Below, one piece after another: positions 19,818 through 29,010 of a DNA stretch of 64,000 nt. How positions within the stretch are numbered: position 1 is the stretch's first letter; every line of letters begins with the position of its first letter. The notes beneath the pieces were generated by a model that worked only from the letters and a program-made list of their open reading frames with translations, had not been told where the DNA came from and ran no database searches. Made by a program: the position numbers and the translations under genes. This DNA is from Myxococcus sp. CA023 (GTDB lineage: Bacteria > Myxococcota > Myxococcia > Myxococcales > Myxococcaceae): the NCBI RefSeq assembly GCF_010998615.1, contig NZ_JAAEAH010000009.1, forward strand, positions 62,001-126,000, in the 5' to 3' direction.

Positions 19818-20470
19818 CGCCGCGCCTCGGCTGGGGCGTGGTGGTGGCGCTGGGCCTGTTGTCCGGGCCCGCGCAGGCCAGCGACGCGGGAACGCCGAAG
19901 GCCACTGCGACGCCGAAGGCCGCGGCCTCCCTGGTGGACGCCACCACGGTGGTGCCGGACCTGGTCGTGGACCTGCGCTACGCGACGGCGGACAACTTCT
20001 TGAAGCGGAAGGTGTACCCGGACACGGCGCGCTGCCTGCTGCTGCCCGAGTCGGCCGAGCGCCTGAAGAAGGCCGCGGACGTGTTGCGCGCCCGGGGCTA
20101 CCGGCTGAAGGTGTACGACTGCTACCGGCCGCGCGCGGTGCAGTACCAGATGTGGGAAATCATGCCGGTGCCCGGCTACGTCGCCAACCCGCGCACCGGC
20201 TCCAACCACAACCGGGGCGGGGCGGTGGACCTCACGCTGACGACGCTGGAGGGCCAGGAGGTGGAGATGCCCACCCCCTTCGACACCTTCACACGCGCCG
20301 CGCACCATGGGTACGAGGGCGGCACCGAGGCGTCGCGCAAGCACCGCGAAATCCTGCGCGAGGCCATGGAAGGCGTGGGTTTCAAGCGCAACCGCATGGA
20401 GTGGTGGCACTACGACCTGCCGGACGCGAAGAAGCGCCCCGTGCTGGACGTGCCCTTCTCCCCGCCATGA
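19814..20470 (+). CDS. D-alanyl-D-alanine dipeptidase (VanX/DdpX family), secreted
   Basis: VanX/DdpX enzymes hydrolyse D-Ala-D-Ala, either for peptidoglycan recycling or, in resistance clusters, to deplete the vancomycin target. The 218-residue protein has an N-terminal signal peptide (about residues 1-22), the [10 protein letters not shown] motif, the zinc-binding [11 protein letters not shown] motif (His and Asp ligands) and the C-terminal EWWHYD motif carrying the catalytic Glu and the third zinc ligand. The Arg of YDCYRPR, used in transition-state stabilisation, is present. The GTG start overlaps the queC stop by 4 bp. No vanH/vanA partner is nearby, so recycling or nutrient use in the periplasm is more likely than resistance. 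Confidence 0.92.
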   Translation: MTPRLGWGVVVALGLLSGPAQASDAGTPKATATPKAAASLVDATTVVPDLVVDLRYATADNFLKRKVYPDTARCLLLPESAERLKKAADVLRARGYRLKVYDCYRPRAVQYQMWEIMPVPGYVANPRTGSNHNRGGAVDLTLTTLEGQEVEMPTPFDTFTRAAHHGYEGGTEASRKHREILREAMEGVGFKRNRMEWWHYDLPDAKKRPVLDVPFSPP

Positions 20471-20556
20471 CATGATGAAACCATGATGAACGGAGGGCCC
20501 GCCTGCGGCACGCTGCAGGCACCTCCCCAGGGTGGTCACGGCGTGCGTGGCCCGGG

Positions 20557-21900
20557 ATGGCACCCACGATGAAGCCCACCCTCTGCAATGTCTTCTGTGT
20601 CGTCCTCCTGCTGCTGTCCGCGCCTGCGCTGGCGGCCGGAGGCCTCTCCGGCACCGTCGTGCGTGCCAGCGACAAAAGCCCCATCCCGGAGGTGCGCGTC
20701 ACCGCGACCTCACCCGCGCTGCCGGAGCCCCGCTCCACGGTGACGGACGCGCAGGGCGGCTTCCGCTTTCCCCAACTGGAGGATGGCGTCTACTCGCTCC
20801 GCTTCGAGAAGGAGTCCTTCCAGGCGCTCATCCGGACGGACATCACGGTGAAGGCCGGCCATGAGCTCCGCGTGGACGTGGCGCTCTCCGCGGCGTTGCA
20901 GACGCGCCCCTCCGTGCTGCCCCCCGCGCCGGTGGACGATGACCGGGAGCGGGCACCCGCCTGGACGTTGCAGCACCTGCCCGTGCTCGTGCCGGATGGG
21001 GTGTGGCAGACCGTCTATCGCGCGCCGCTGGGGAAGCCGGGCTCCGGCGTCGAGACGCGGGGCTTTGGGGTGAACCCCACCATCGACACGGAGGAGTCGC
21101 GCGTCTCGGAGTTCCCCGTGGCCGTGGACACCAGCGCCTACGCGGTGGCGCGCGACTACCTGTCTCGTGACGTCTTCCCCGCGGAAGGCGCGGTGCGGAC
21201 GGAGGCCTTCATCAACAGCTTCAACTCCGGGGACGAAGGCGAGCCGTACGGCCCCTTCTTGCTCTACGTCGAGGGTTTCCCTTCGCCCAGCCGCAAGGGC
21301 TATCACGTGGTGCGAATCACCGTGAAGGCTCGCGAGCCGGTGCGCGAGGTCGGCGTCCAGGTGGAGTTCAACCGGAAGGCCGTCGCCCGCTACCGGCTGC
21401 TGGGCTACGAGTACCTGTCTCCGAACCCGGAGCCGCTCGACCCAGGCGATGAGACGGAGCTGTTTCCACTGGCCGCCGGCCAATCCGTCACCGCCATCCA
21501 CGAGGTGAAGGTGCTCGGGCCCTCCATCGCCTTCGGGATGCTCCGGGTGCGCTACGAGCAGGGCAACTCGAGCAACTGGCGCCGCGTGCAGATGATGATG
21601 CCCTCCAGCACGTTGCGCTCCGACTATGCCCGCGCCGCCCCATCCACGCGCCTGGCCTACGTGGCCTCCGCGTTCGCGGAGAAGCTGCGAGGCTCCTTCT
21701 GGACGCGCGCCCTGGACTGGCCCCGGCTGCTGACGCTGTGGGAAGGCATCGGCGAGCCACTGCGAGCCCGCAAGGACGTGGCGCAGTTGGGGGCGCTCAT
21801 CCGCAAGGCCCAGTCACTGGACACGCGCAAGGAGCGCTTCGAGCGCCTCATGCCCGGCGGAAGCTCGGACTTCGACGACGTGCCCTCCCTGGGAAACTGA
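20557..21900 (+). CDS. YfbK-like secreted protein lacking the vWA domain
   Basis: Encodes 447 residues with a signal peptide (~1-27; an internal ATG five codons in is an alternative start). Residues ~29-105 form a carboxypeptidase regulatory-like beta-sandwich (LSGTVVRASDKSPIPEVRV, then TDAQGGFRF). Residues ~180-260 match the N-terminal module of the YfbK family (VDTSAYAVARDYL...VRTEAFINSF). Residues ~265-430 match the family's C-terminal DUF3520 module (VQVEFNRKAVARYRLLGYE; then AYVASAFAEKLRG and IRKAQSLD). In normal members a von Willebrand A domain with a DxSxS metal site lies between the modules; here the chain passes directly from one to the other and no MIDAS motif exists. It lies 9 bp before the histidine kinase gene, suggesting a shared envelope-related unit. 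Confidence 0.82.
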   Translation: MAPTMKPTLCNVFCVVLLLLSAPALAAGGLSGTVVRASDKSPIPEVRVTATSPALPEPRSTVTDAQGGFRFPQLEDGVYSLRFEKESFQALIRTDITVKAGHELRVDVALSAALQTRPSVLPPAPVDDDRERAPAWTLQHLPVLVPDGVWQTVYRAPLGKPGSGVETRGFGVNPTIDTEESRVSEFPVAVDTSAYAVARDYLSRDVFPAEGAVRTEAFINSFNSGDEGEPYGPFLLYVEGFPSPSRKGYHVVRITVKAREPVREVGVQVEFNRKAVARYRLLGYEYLSPNPEPLDPGDETELFPLAAGQSVTAIHEVKVLGPSIAFGMLRVRYEQGNSSNWRRVQMMMPSSTLRSDYARAAPSTRLAYVASAFAEKLRGSFWTRALDWPRLLTLWEGIGEPLRARKDVAQLGALIRKAQSLDTRKERFERLMPGGSSDFDDVPSLGN

Positions 21901-21909
21901 GCCGCTCCG

Positions 21910-23733
21910 ATGCTCCGCCGGTTGCTGCCCACCCTCATCGCGCTCCTGCTGGGCTTCGCCGGGCTGGCCTGGGGCCTGGGCTCGCTCCAGCGCATCTTCG
22001 CCACCGAGCGGGATGACGCGCAGGCCTCGCTTGATTCCCGCCGGGAGGCCCTGGAGCAGTACGCGCGTGCCTCCCTGGCGCAGTCCCTGAGAGACCGCCT
22101 GGAAGCGGCGCGCCCCGCGCTGGAGGCCGCCGCGCTGGATCCGCTCGCCCCCGCGACGGGTCTCTACCTGAGAGAGCGGGGCACGCAGTTGCTGCCCCGG
22201 CTGGCCCTCCACGACACCGGCGAAGACACGCCCGCGAAAGGGCGCTACGCGGGCCTGCGCGCCGGCACGGAGCGGGCGGACGAGGCGGAGGACCCGTGGG
22301 CGGAGCGGCTCGCGCTGATTCGCGAGGTGGACCGGGCGCTGTCACGCGGCGACCGCCGTGCGTCCACCGTGGCGCTGATGGCGCTGCTTCAACACCGCTC
22401 GCAGTACGTGCTGGCCTCCACGCGCGATGTGCCGGGCTTCCTGGTGGTGTTGGAGTCGCTGGCGGAGCGGGGCGACCCCGTTCCCCAGTTGATGCACGCG
22501 CTGGTGCGTGACGGCCTGGCGGACGGGCGCAGCGGGCGCCTGGATGGATTGCAGCGGCTGCTCCTGCTGCGCCGCGCGCGCTTCACGAAGGAGGACTTCG
22601 ATTTCCTGCGCGAGCGCATCGTGGCGCTCTCCACGAAGGCCGGCGTGCCGGTGGCGGACTTCGAGGCCCGCGCCGCCGAGCTCGCGTCCGAACCGCTGCC
22701 ATTGCCCAGGACGCTTCCGGGCCCCGCGCTGGTGCGAGCGGGGTGGTACCTGGAGCCGCGCGGCGGCAATCACGTGCGGGGCGTGGCGGTGGACTCGGGC
22801 GCGCTGCTCCAGTCGCTGACACGGGAGATGCGCGAGCGCGGGTTGCTGGAAGCGGATGGACAGGTGCGGCTACTCGCGGACGCGGAGATGTTGCCGCTGG
22901 CCGACCTGCCGCTGTCGGTGGACACGCCGGAGTGGGCGCGGGCCCAAGGGGCGCTGGAGCGACGCTACCGGCTGAAGACGGGCATGGTGGCCGCGTGCGC
23001 GGTGCTGGCGCTGGGCATCGCCGCGCTGGCCTTCGTGGCCCAGCACCGCAAGTTGCGCTTCCTGGAACTGAAGAGCGACTTCGTGGCCACCGTGTCACAC
23101 GAGCTGCGCACGCCACTGGCGTCCATCCGGCTGCTGGCGGAGACGCTGGAGTGGCGGCTGGCGGAGGGCACGGACGCGCGCGACTACCCGGCGCGCATCG
23201 TCCGGGAAGCGGACGGCCTGGGCTTCCTGGTGGAGAACCTGCTGTCCTTCAACCGCATCGACAAGGGGCGCTGGGTGCCAAAGCTGGCGCCGGTGCGCCT
23301 GGACGAACTGGTGGCTCAGCTGCGCAAGGACTTGGAGTTCTGGTCCAAGGTCCCCGTGGAACTGGAGGCGGACGTGGGGGAGTTCTCCCTGCGCGCGGAT
23401 GGACAGCTCCTGCGCCTGCTGCTTTCAAACCTGGCGCGCAACGCCTGTGCCTACAACACCCGCAGCCCGGTGCGCCTGCGCATCGAGGCGCTGTCAGATG
23501 GCCGCGTGCGCTTCTCCGACAACGGCGTGGGCATCCCCCAGGCGCAGTGGGAGCGCGCCTTCGAGGAGTTCGTGCGCCTGCCTGGCCAGGGCCATGATGC
23601 ACCCGGCAGTGGCCTGGGACTGGCCCTGTGCCGCCGCATCATGCGCGTGCACGGCGGCACCCTGCGCGTGGCGGCCTCCAGCCCGGAAGGCACCACCTTC
23701 GAGCTTCGCTTTCCTCATACGGTGACGACATGA
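21910..23733 (+). CDS. Membrane sensor histidine kinase
   Basis: Encodes 607 residues. A first membrane span (~8-26) and a second (~355-378) enclose a large ~330-residue extracytoplasmic sensor region of helical character that I cannot assign. The cytoplasmic part has the HisKA dimerisation motif SHELRTPLASIRLL with phosphoacceptor His397, the N box LSNLARNACAYN, the G1 box DNGVGIP and the G2 box GSGLGLALCRRI, so kinase activity is expected. There is no HAMP domain; the second span runs almost directly into the His helix. The stop codon overlaps the ATG of the response regulator gene by 4 bp. It probably autophosphorylates in response to an envelope signal and passes phosphate to that regulator. 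Confidence 0.93.
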   Translation: MLRRLLPTLIALLLGFAGLAWGLGSLQRIFATERDDAQASLDSRREALEQYARASLAQSLRDRLEAARPALEAAALDPLAPATGLYLRERGTQLLPRLALHDTGEDTPAKGRYAGLRAGTERADEAEDPWAERLALIREVDRALSRGDRRASTVALMALLQHRSQYVLASTRDVPGFLVVLESLAERGDPVPQLMHALVRDGLADGRSGRLDGLQRLLLLRRARFTKEDFDFLRERIVALSTKAGVPVADFEARAAELASEPLPLPRTLPGPALVRAGWYLEPRGGNHVRGVAVDSGALLQSLTREMRERGLLEADGQVRLLADAEMLPLADLPLSVDTPEWARAQGALERRYRLKTGMVAACAVLALGIAALAFVAQHRKLRFLELKSDFVATVSHELRTPLASIRLLAETLEWRLAEGTDARDYPARIVREADGLGFLVENLLSFNRIDKGRWVPKLAPVRLDELVAQLRKDLEFWSKVPVELEADVGEFSLRADGQLLRLLLSNLARNACAYNTRSPVRLRIEALSDGRVRFSDNGVGIPQAQWERAFEEFVRLPGQGHDAPGSGLGLALCRRIMRVHGGTLRVAASSPEGTTFELRFPHTVTT

Positions 23734-24431
23734 CCTCATCCGTTCCGGCGCTCCTCCTGGTGGAGGACGACGCCAACCTGCGGCTCGCGCTGCGCGACAA
23801 CCTGGAGAACCAGGGCGGCTACGCGGTGGAGGAAGCCACCTGCGTGCGGGAGGCGCGCGAGCACCTGGGCCGGCGCGACTTCCAGCTCATCCTGCTGGAC
23901 GTCATGCTGCCGGACGGTGACGGCTACACGCTGTGCCGCGCGCTGCGCGAAGAAGGCGTGGCGACGCCCGTCCTGATGCTCACCGCGCGCACCCTGGAGG
24001 ATGACGTGGTGCGGGGCTTCGAGTCAGGCGCGCAGGACTACCTGGGCAAGCCCTACCGGCTGCGCGAGCTGCTGGCGCGCGTGGGAGCGTTGGTGCGCCG
24101 CTCCGGCGCGGCGCCAGTGAAGGGGCTGCGCTTCGCGGGCTACCGGATGGACCTGGACCGCCGGAAGGTGGAGACGCCGGCGGGCGCCCCGGTGGAGCTG
24201 ACGCGGACGGAGTTCGACCTGCTCGCGTTCCTGGTGCGCGAGCGCGAGCGAGTGCTGCGCCGCGACGAAATCCTGGACGCGGTGTGGGGCCGGGACGTCG
24301 TCGTGGACCCGCATACCGTGGACAACTTCGTCTCCAGCCTGAAGAAGAAGCTGGGCTGGAACAGCACGTCCCGCTTCGCCATCCAGACGGTGCGCGGCGT
24401 GGGGTACCGGATGGAAATCGAAGCGGCCTGA
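23730..24431 (+). CDS. OmpR/PhoB-family response regulator
   Basis: Encodes 233 residues. The receiver domain (~5-120) has the acidic pair in LLVEDDANLR, phosphoacceptor Asp57 in LILLDVMLP, Thr85 in MLTAR and Lys107 in YLGKPYR, all intact. Residues ~130-230 are an OmpR-type winged helix ending in the characteristic VRGVGYRMEI. It is translationally coupled to the kinase gene by a 4 bp overlap, so the two form a cognate pair. Targets cannot be read from the sequence; the upstream YfbK-like and dipeptidase genes suggest cell-envelope control. It ends 2 bp from the convergent HEAT-protein gene. Confidence 0.95.
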   Translation: MTSSVPALLLVEDDANLRLALRDNLENQGGYAVEEATCVREAREHLGRRDFQLILLDVMLPDGDGYTLCRALREEGVATPVLMLTARTLEDDVVRGFESGAQDYLGKPYRLRELLARVGALVRRSGAAPVKGLRFAGYRMDLDRRKVETPAGAPVELTRTEFDLLAFLVRERERVLRRDEILDAVWGRDVVVDPHTVDNFVSSLKKKLGWNSTSRFAIQTVRGVGYRMEIEAA

Positions 24432-24433
24432 CG

Positions 24434-25357
24434 TCAGCGCAGCGGGTTGTGGCGCAGCCGTTCAGCCAGGGCGTCCAGCGCCGCCTGTTGGGCGGGCGGG
24501 GCGCTCAGCCGGGCCGCGTCGATGAGCGTGGGCGTCTGGGGCGCATCCACGCGCAGCAGGGCGTTGGAGACGGCGCGCCGCACGTCACCGTCCGTGTCCA
24601 GGTACGCCCGCACCAGCGCCTCGGCCGCCACGCGACGGATGGCGCCTTCCTCCGAGCGCGCCTTCACGCCGGACGTCTTCCAGGCCCACGCGGACCCGGC
24701 ATCCCCCAGGGCCTTGGCCAACCGTCGCATGACTTCGCGTTCCGGCCGGGAGTCCAGTGCATCCGCCAGCGCCCGTGTCGCCACGAGCCGCCGGCACAGG
24801 CCCAGGGCCTCCATCGCGGCCTCGCCCCGGGCGTCCTTCTGTTTCGACACGGCGATGAGCGTGTTCGCCGCGTCCAATGTCTCCAGCCGTGCCAGCGCTC
24901 CAGCGACCGGGCGAAGGACCTGGGGCTGGGTGTCCGGACTTTCGAGAAGGCTCTTCCACAAGGGGGCCAGGCGGAGGTCACGCAGCGCCCCCGTGGCCTC
25001 CACCAGGCCCACCTTGAATGCCAGCCGCGCGGACTCACGAGAGGGGAGCCGCGGCGTCTCCTGAGGTGGGAAGGCGAGCCGCTCCACCATGGGCCACAGC
25101 GCCTCAGGCCCCAGCGCACGAAGCCCCGGTGACACTGCGGCCAGGGTGCCTCGCTTCTTCGCGTCCAGCGCGTCCACCTGGGCGGCGGCTGTGTCGAACC
25201 GGATGAACGCCGCTGGATTCTCCCGGCGGGCCCGGGAGATGTTCGCTTTCAAGCCAACCCTCCAGTCATCACCCGGGCAGGGCGTCTCCGTCCCACCCGC
25301 GCTCAGGGAGACCAGCATCAAGGCGGCGCTGATGCCGCGAAGCAGTGCGCGCCTCAT
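24434..25357 (-). CDS. Secreted HEAT-repeat protein
   Basis: Encodes 307 residues from an ATG at 25357 that overlaps the stop of the arginine deiminase gene by 4 bp, which decides the start (the frame is open further upstream inside that gene). Residues ~1-22 are a signal peptide (MRRALLRGISAALMLVSLSA). The rest is alpha-helical with HEAT-like units, most clearly VRRAVSNALLRV and IRRVAAEALVRAYLDTDGD near the C-terminus. HEAT arrays bind proteins rather than catalyse. Coupling to the deiminase gene suggests the two act together in the envelope or outside the cell, perhaps substrate recruitment; that is inference. Confidence 0.8.
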   Translation of the reverse strand: MRRALLRGISAALMLVSLSAGGTETPCPGDDWRVGLKANISRARRENPAAFIRFDTAAAQVDALDAKKRGTLAAVSPGLRALGPEALWPMVERLAFPPQETPRLPSRESARLAFKVGLVEATGALRDLRLAPLWKSLLESPDTQPQVLRPVAGALARLETLDAANTLIAVSKQKDARGEAAMEALGLCRRLVATRALADALDSRPEREVMRRLAKALGDAGSAWAWKTSGVKARSEEGAIRRVAAEALVRAYLDTDGDVRRAVSNALLRVDAPQTPTLIDAARLSAPPAQQAALDALAERLRHNPLR

Positions 25358-27216
25358 CGTCCACCCTCCCACCACTTCACGTCGGGTACCTGCCGAGCGC
25401 TCTGGGTGGCGCAGTGGACTTCGCCCTGGGCGATGTGGAACGGCGCCCACGCATCCACCCAGTGCACGCGGATGCCATAGGCCCCGAGCGCCTCCTCGAA
25501 CCGCGTCTTGAACGGGTCCTTCCCATCGATGAGCGGTCCGTGCGGGTCTGGCGCGATGACCTGCGTGGGCGTCAACGACAGCAGGTTCAGCGTGGCGGGC
25601 TGGTACGCCGTCACGCCGTCTGAAGCGTTCTGGAAGAGAAAGGGCACGCGGATGATGTCGGCGTCCGTGAGGCCCGTCTCCTCTCGGAGGATGGAGAGCT
25701 GCGTGCCGATTTCCAGCGCCGCCACGGCGCTGGCGTCCATCAGTTCGGGGTTGTCGAGCACCTCGGCGATGCTCACCTCCGCGGGAATGGAGTACGCCCA
25801 GGACAGGCCGGCGAAGAGCTTCGCGTCTCCGTGCCCCTGGGCCTGCGCGTCCTGGAGCATCCGCCGCGCGAGCGCCGGGTCGGCCACCAGGGCAATCCAG
25901 CCTCGAGGCGTGGGGGCGGGCAGGAAGGTGAACGTCTCATCCACGTGGTCCACGAACAGCCACGAGGTGTCCACGTAGATGGGAGGCTGCACGGCCTGCG
26001 CCTCCAGCATCTTCGTGAAGCTGGGGTCGGGCTGATAGTCCGGCCGCGAGTCTGGCCCCCGGCCCCGGAACAGCCGGCCCAGGGGATACGTGACACCGTC
26101 CTTCTCGTAAGGCGGGATGACCTCCGTATTGCCGAAGGAGTTCAGCGTCTGGGAGGCCATGGACATGCCCTGCTGGTACTGCTGGATGGCGGCATTGTCG
26201 GGGCCTCGAAGCCAGAACGCGATGCGGCCGGCCGCGCGCAGGGGCGCGTTCGCGTCGGTGTTGTAGACGTGCGGCGCGCGGTAGTGGACCTGCATGACGT
26301 GTTGGCGGCCCCCCGGGGCAGGCATCGACATGTACGCGGGCTCGAAGTAGTCCTGCGCCCACAAATCATCCACCGCGAACTCGGAGTAGACCATCCGCTC
26401 TCCTGAGTCCGCGAGCACGCCGCCCAGCGCCTGCCGGAACTGGTTGGCCTCAATGCTGGCGGCGGGCTTGGAGACGAAGACGTTCCACGCGGGCGTCATG
26501 TGGTGGAAGAGCACCACGGGCGCCACGCGCATGCGGACGGTGTCGGTGAACACCGGGTCGTGCGGATTGTTCCGGCCGATGGTGAGCACCACGTCCGCGA
26601 AGCCATCCCACTCCTCGGGGTCGCGAACGATGTCGCGCCCCTCGATGGCGAGCACCACGCCGCGCCGTATCTCGGCGGTCGACAGGAACACCGTGTCGGG
26701 AAAGCCGCCCGAGATGAAGTTGCCCCGCACGCGCTTGAACAGGCGCACCTTCTTGCCCGCGGCCCCGGACACGATGACGGAGCCCACCGTGCCCGCGGGC
26801 GCCTCGGGCCAGGGCATCGTGCGCAGCCGGGCCAGGTCCTCCAGGTCCGACTCGCCATTCACCACCGCGTCCATGGCGTCATGGCACTGCGTCAGCGCAT
26901 CATCGCTGATGCGGTGGGGGTCCATGGAGAAGGGGCAGGCGTCCTCGTCGTCGTCCAGGTTGGCCAGGAAGATGGCGCCGCGCTCCGCCGTCCAGGTGTC
27001 CTCGTCCTCGTCCTCCGTGGGGTTGTCGAGCTCGACGATGCCATTGCGATTCACATCCGCGCGCAGGTCGACCACCGGATGGAAGGGCCCTTCGAGTGGA
27101 TCCTCGCTTCCGGGGCGTCCCCCTTCGTCATCGGCCACGGGCCCGCAGGCGCTGGCCAACAGGCATGCCAGCAACAGCGGCAGGAGACGTGCTCGGGCAG
27201 GCGGGGACGGTGGCAT
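25354..27216 (-). CDS. Protein-arginine deiminase (PAD family) lipoprotein
   Basis: PAD enzymes convert peptidyl-arginine to citrulline using calcium. Starting at the ATG at 27216, preceded by a GGAGAG site and giving a clean signal peptide, the protein has 620 residues; the lipobox ASAC lies near residue 24. Residues ~45-110 match the PAD middle domain, with the acidic calcium-type loop DVNRNGIVELDNP and the following WTAERGAIFLANLDDD. The catalytic set is intact: DLWAQDYFE (Asp near 289), DHVDETFTF (His and Asp near 424) and QGEVHCATQ (nucleophilic Cys near 602). The N-terminal domain of vertebrate PADs is absent, replaced by the lipid anchor and a short acidic linker. It is coupled to the HEAT protein gene. 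Surface or periplasmic citrullination is inferred. Confidence 0.92.
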   Translation of the reverse strand: MPPSPPARARLLPLLLACLLASACGPVADDEGGRPGSEDPLEGPFHPVVDLRADVNRNGIVELDNPTEDEDEDTWTAERGAIFLANLDDDEDACPFSMDPHRISDDALTQCHDAMDAVVNGESDLEDLARLRTMPWPEAPAGTVGSVIVSGAAGKKVRLFKRVRGNFISGGFPDTVFLSTAEIRRGVVLAIEGRDIVRDPEEWDGFADVVLTIGRNNPHDPVFTDTVRMRVAPVVLFHHMTPAWNVFVSKPAASIEANQFRQALGGVLADSGERMVYSEFAVDDLWAQDYFEPAYMSMPAPGGRQHVMQVHYRAPHVYNTDANAPLRAAGRIAFWLRGPDNAAIQQYQQGMSMASQTLNSFGNTEVIPPYEKDGVTYPLGRLFRGRGPDSRPDYQPDPSFTKMLEAQAVQPPIYVDTSWLFVDHVDETFTFLPAPTPRGWIALVADPALARRMLQDAQAQGHGDAKLFAGLSWAYSIPAEVSIAEVLDNPELMDASAVAALEIGTQLSILREETGLTDADIIRVPFLFQNASDGVTAYQPATLNLLSLTPTQVIAPDPHGPLIDGKDPFKTRFEEALGAYGIRVHWVDAWAPFHIAQGEVHCATQSARQVPDVKWWEGGR

Positions 27217-27393
27217 GGCGCTCTCCGGGGGCACCGACGGGCAGCCCCGGTCCCGGTGGAACGACATCGTGCGCCCTACGGCAAGTCGCGATGCAGTGGC
27301 CCGGGAGTCCTTTGCGCCAGGAAAGCGTCATTTGACTTCGAGCTCACAACTCACCGCGTAACTTCAGGTACCGTGTGGGGTTCCTCCATCGTC

Positions 27394-29010
27394 ATGCGAC
27401 TTCTGTCTGTCGGATTCCTGGTGGCCTTCGTGCTCTCATGTGCGAACGGGCCGCACCCCACGGCCGTGGTGGCGTCCGAGCCTGTGTCGGCCGAACCCGC
27501 CTTCGACGAGGCTCGTGCGGTCCACGTCCTGCGGCGCATGGCCTTCGGACCTTCGCGACAGGCGCTGGCGGACCTGCGGCGCCAGGGCGTGGAGGAATGG
27601 ATGGCGTCGCAGCTCTCCCGTCCCGGTGCGCCGCTGCCAGCCGGTCTGAAGGCGAAGCTCCAAGCGCTGCCCACGTTGACGATGTCCATGGCGGAGCTGG
27701 TGCGGGAGTACCCGCCGAAGCGCCAGCGGGAGGAAGCCTTGAAGGACGGGCGTGAGCCACAGCGTCCCGCGCTCATCGGCCTGGAGCAATCCGCGGCGAA
27801 GCTGCTGCGGGCGGTGGAGAGTCCCAACCAGCTCGAAGAGGTGCTGGTGGACTTCTGGTTCAACCACTTCAACGTGTCCTCGGACAAAGGCGCGGTGCGG
27901 TGGATGGTGACGGCCTACGAGCGCGATGCCATCCGCCCGCATGTCTTCGGCAACTTCCGGGAGCTGCTGGGCGCCACCGCTCGCCATCCGGCGATGCTCT
28001 TCTACCTGGACAATTGGCGCAGCGTCCGTGACGGGATGCCGGAGCGCGTGTCACGCGAAGCGCTGTCAGAGGATGACGACGCACCGGAGCCCGCCGAGCC
28101 GAAGCCCGGCCTCAACGAGAACTACGCGCGCGAGCTGCTGGAGTTGCACACGTTGGGCGTGGAGGGTGGCTACACGCAGCAGGACGTGCGCGAGGTGGCC
28201 CGCTGTTTCACGGGCTGGAGCATCCGCAAGCCGCGCCAGGAGCCTGCGTTCTACTTCCGTCGCCGGGCGCATGACCCGGACGACAAGTGGGTGCTGGGGC
28301 AGCGCATCCCCGGTCAGCGGAGCGTGGCGGATGGGGAGCAGGTGTTGGACCTGCTGGCGCGACACCCCTCCACCGCGCGCCATGTCGCGAGCAAGCTGGC
28401 GCGGCGCTTCGTCTCGGACACGCCGCCGCCGGCGCTGGTGGAGCGGGTGGCGAAGGTGTTCCTCGACGCGGACGGAGACCTGCCCACCGTGTACCGCGCG
28501 CTCTTCCAGTCACCAGAGTTCTGGGCACCCGAGGCGCGGGCCGCGAAGGTGAAGACGCCCTTCGAGTTCGTGGTGTCCGCGCTGCGAGCCACCGAGGTGG
28601 AGGTGACGGTGCGCCCCCGGCTGGTGCAGTCCCTGGCGAAGATGGGCGAGCCGCTCTTCCGGGCTCCAGCGCCCACGGGCTTTCCAGAAGGGGCGGCTCC
28701 GTGGGTGAACAGCGGCTCCCTGGTGGCCCGGCTCAACTTCAGCCTGGAGCTGGTGTCCGGGCGGATGCCGGGCACGAAGGTGGCGTTGAAGACGTTGGCC
28801 ACGCCAGCCGAGCCCACCGAGCGCGCCTGGGTGGACGCGCTGGGACAGGCGCTGCTGGGCGCGCCTCCGTCGGAGGCGACGCGAGCGACCATCCTCGACG
28901 CGCTGTCGAAGCGCGCCGAGGCCGCCAGCGCAGTGGGAGAGACACGCCCCGTGGACGTCTCGCTCATCGCCGGGTTGTTGCTGGGCTCGCCGGAGTTCCA
29001 GAAGCAGTAG
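27394..29010 (+). CDS. DUF1800 family lipoprotein
   Basis: I take the ATG at 27394, which begins a lipoprotein signal peptide ending in lipobox VLSC (538 residues); the frame is open far upstream, but that stretch is antisense to the deiminase gene. The diagnostic DUF1800 N-terminus HVLRRMAFGPSRQALADL is followed by FWFNHFNVSSDKG and NENYARELLELHTLG, then RCFTGWS and FVSDTPP blocks, all typical. DUF1800 proteins are secreted, of unknown activity, and are usually encoded next to a DUF1501 protein. Here the DUF1501 gene is ~19 kb away at 48132. The 3' end overlaps the convergent Zn-ribbon gene by 47 bp. Confidence 0.93.
   Translation: MRLLSVGFLVAFVLSCANGPHPTAVVASEPVSAEPAFDEARAVHVLRRMAFGPSRQALADLRRQGVEEWMASQLSRPGAPLPAGLKAKLQALPTLTMSMAELVREYPPKRQREEALKDGREPQRPALIGLEQSAAKLLRAVESPNQLEEVLVDFWFNHFNVSSDKGAVRWMVTAYERDAIRPHVFGNFRELLGATARHPAMLFYLDNWRSVRDGMPERVSREALSEDDDAPEPAEPKPGLNENYARELLELHTLGVEGGYTQQDVREVARCFTGWSIRKPRQEPAFYFRRRAHDPDDKWVLGQRIPGQRSVADGEQVLDLLARHPSTARHVASKLARRFVSDTPPPALVERVAKVFLDADGDLPTVYRALFQSPEFWAPEARAAKVKTPFEFVVSALRATEVEVTVRPRLVQSLAKMGEPLFRAPAPTGFPEGAAPWVNSGSLVARLNFSLELVSGRMPGTKVALKTLATPAEPTERAWVDALGQALLGAPPSEATRATILDALSKRAEAASAVGETRPVDVSLIAGLLLGSPEFQKQ

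Noticed and set aside
19814-20470. Vancomycin-resistance gene vanX
   Set aside because: No vanH, vanA or vanRS genes accompany it; a secreted DdpX-like dipeptidase in a Gram-negative background is better explained by recycling.
26500-27393. Upstream extension of the DUF1800 frame
   Set aside because: It is antisense to the arginine deiminase gene, its product has no domain, and the lipoprotein signal at 27394 gives a natural start.
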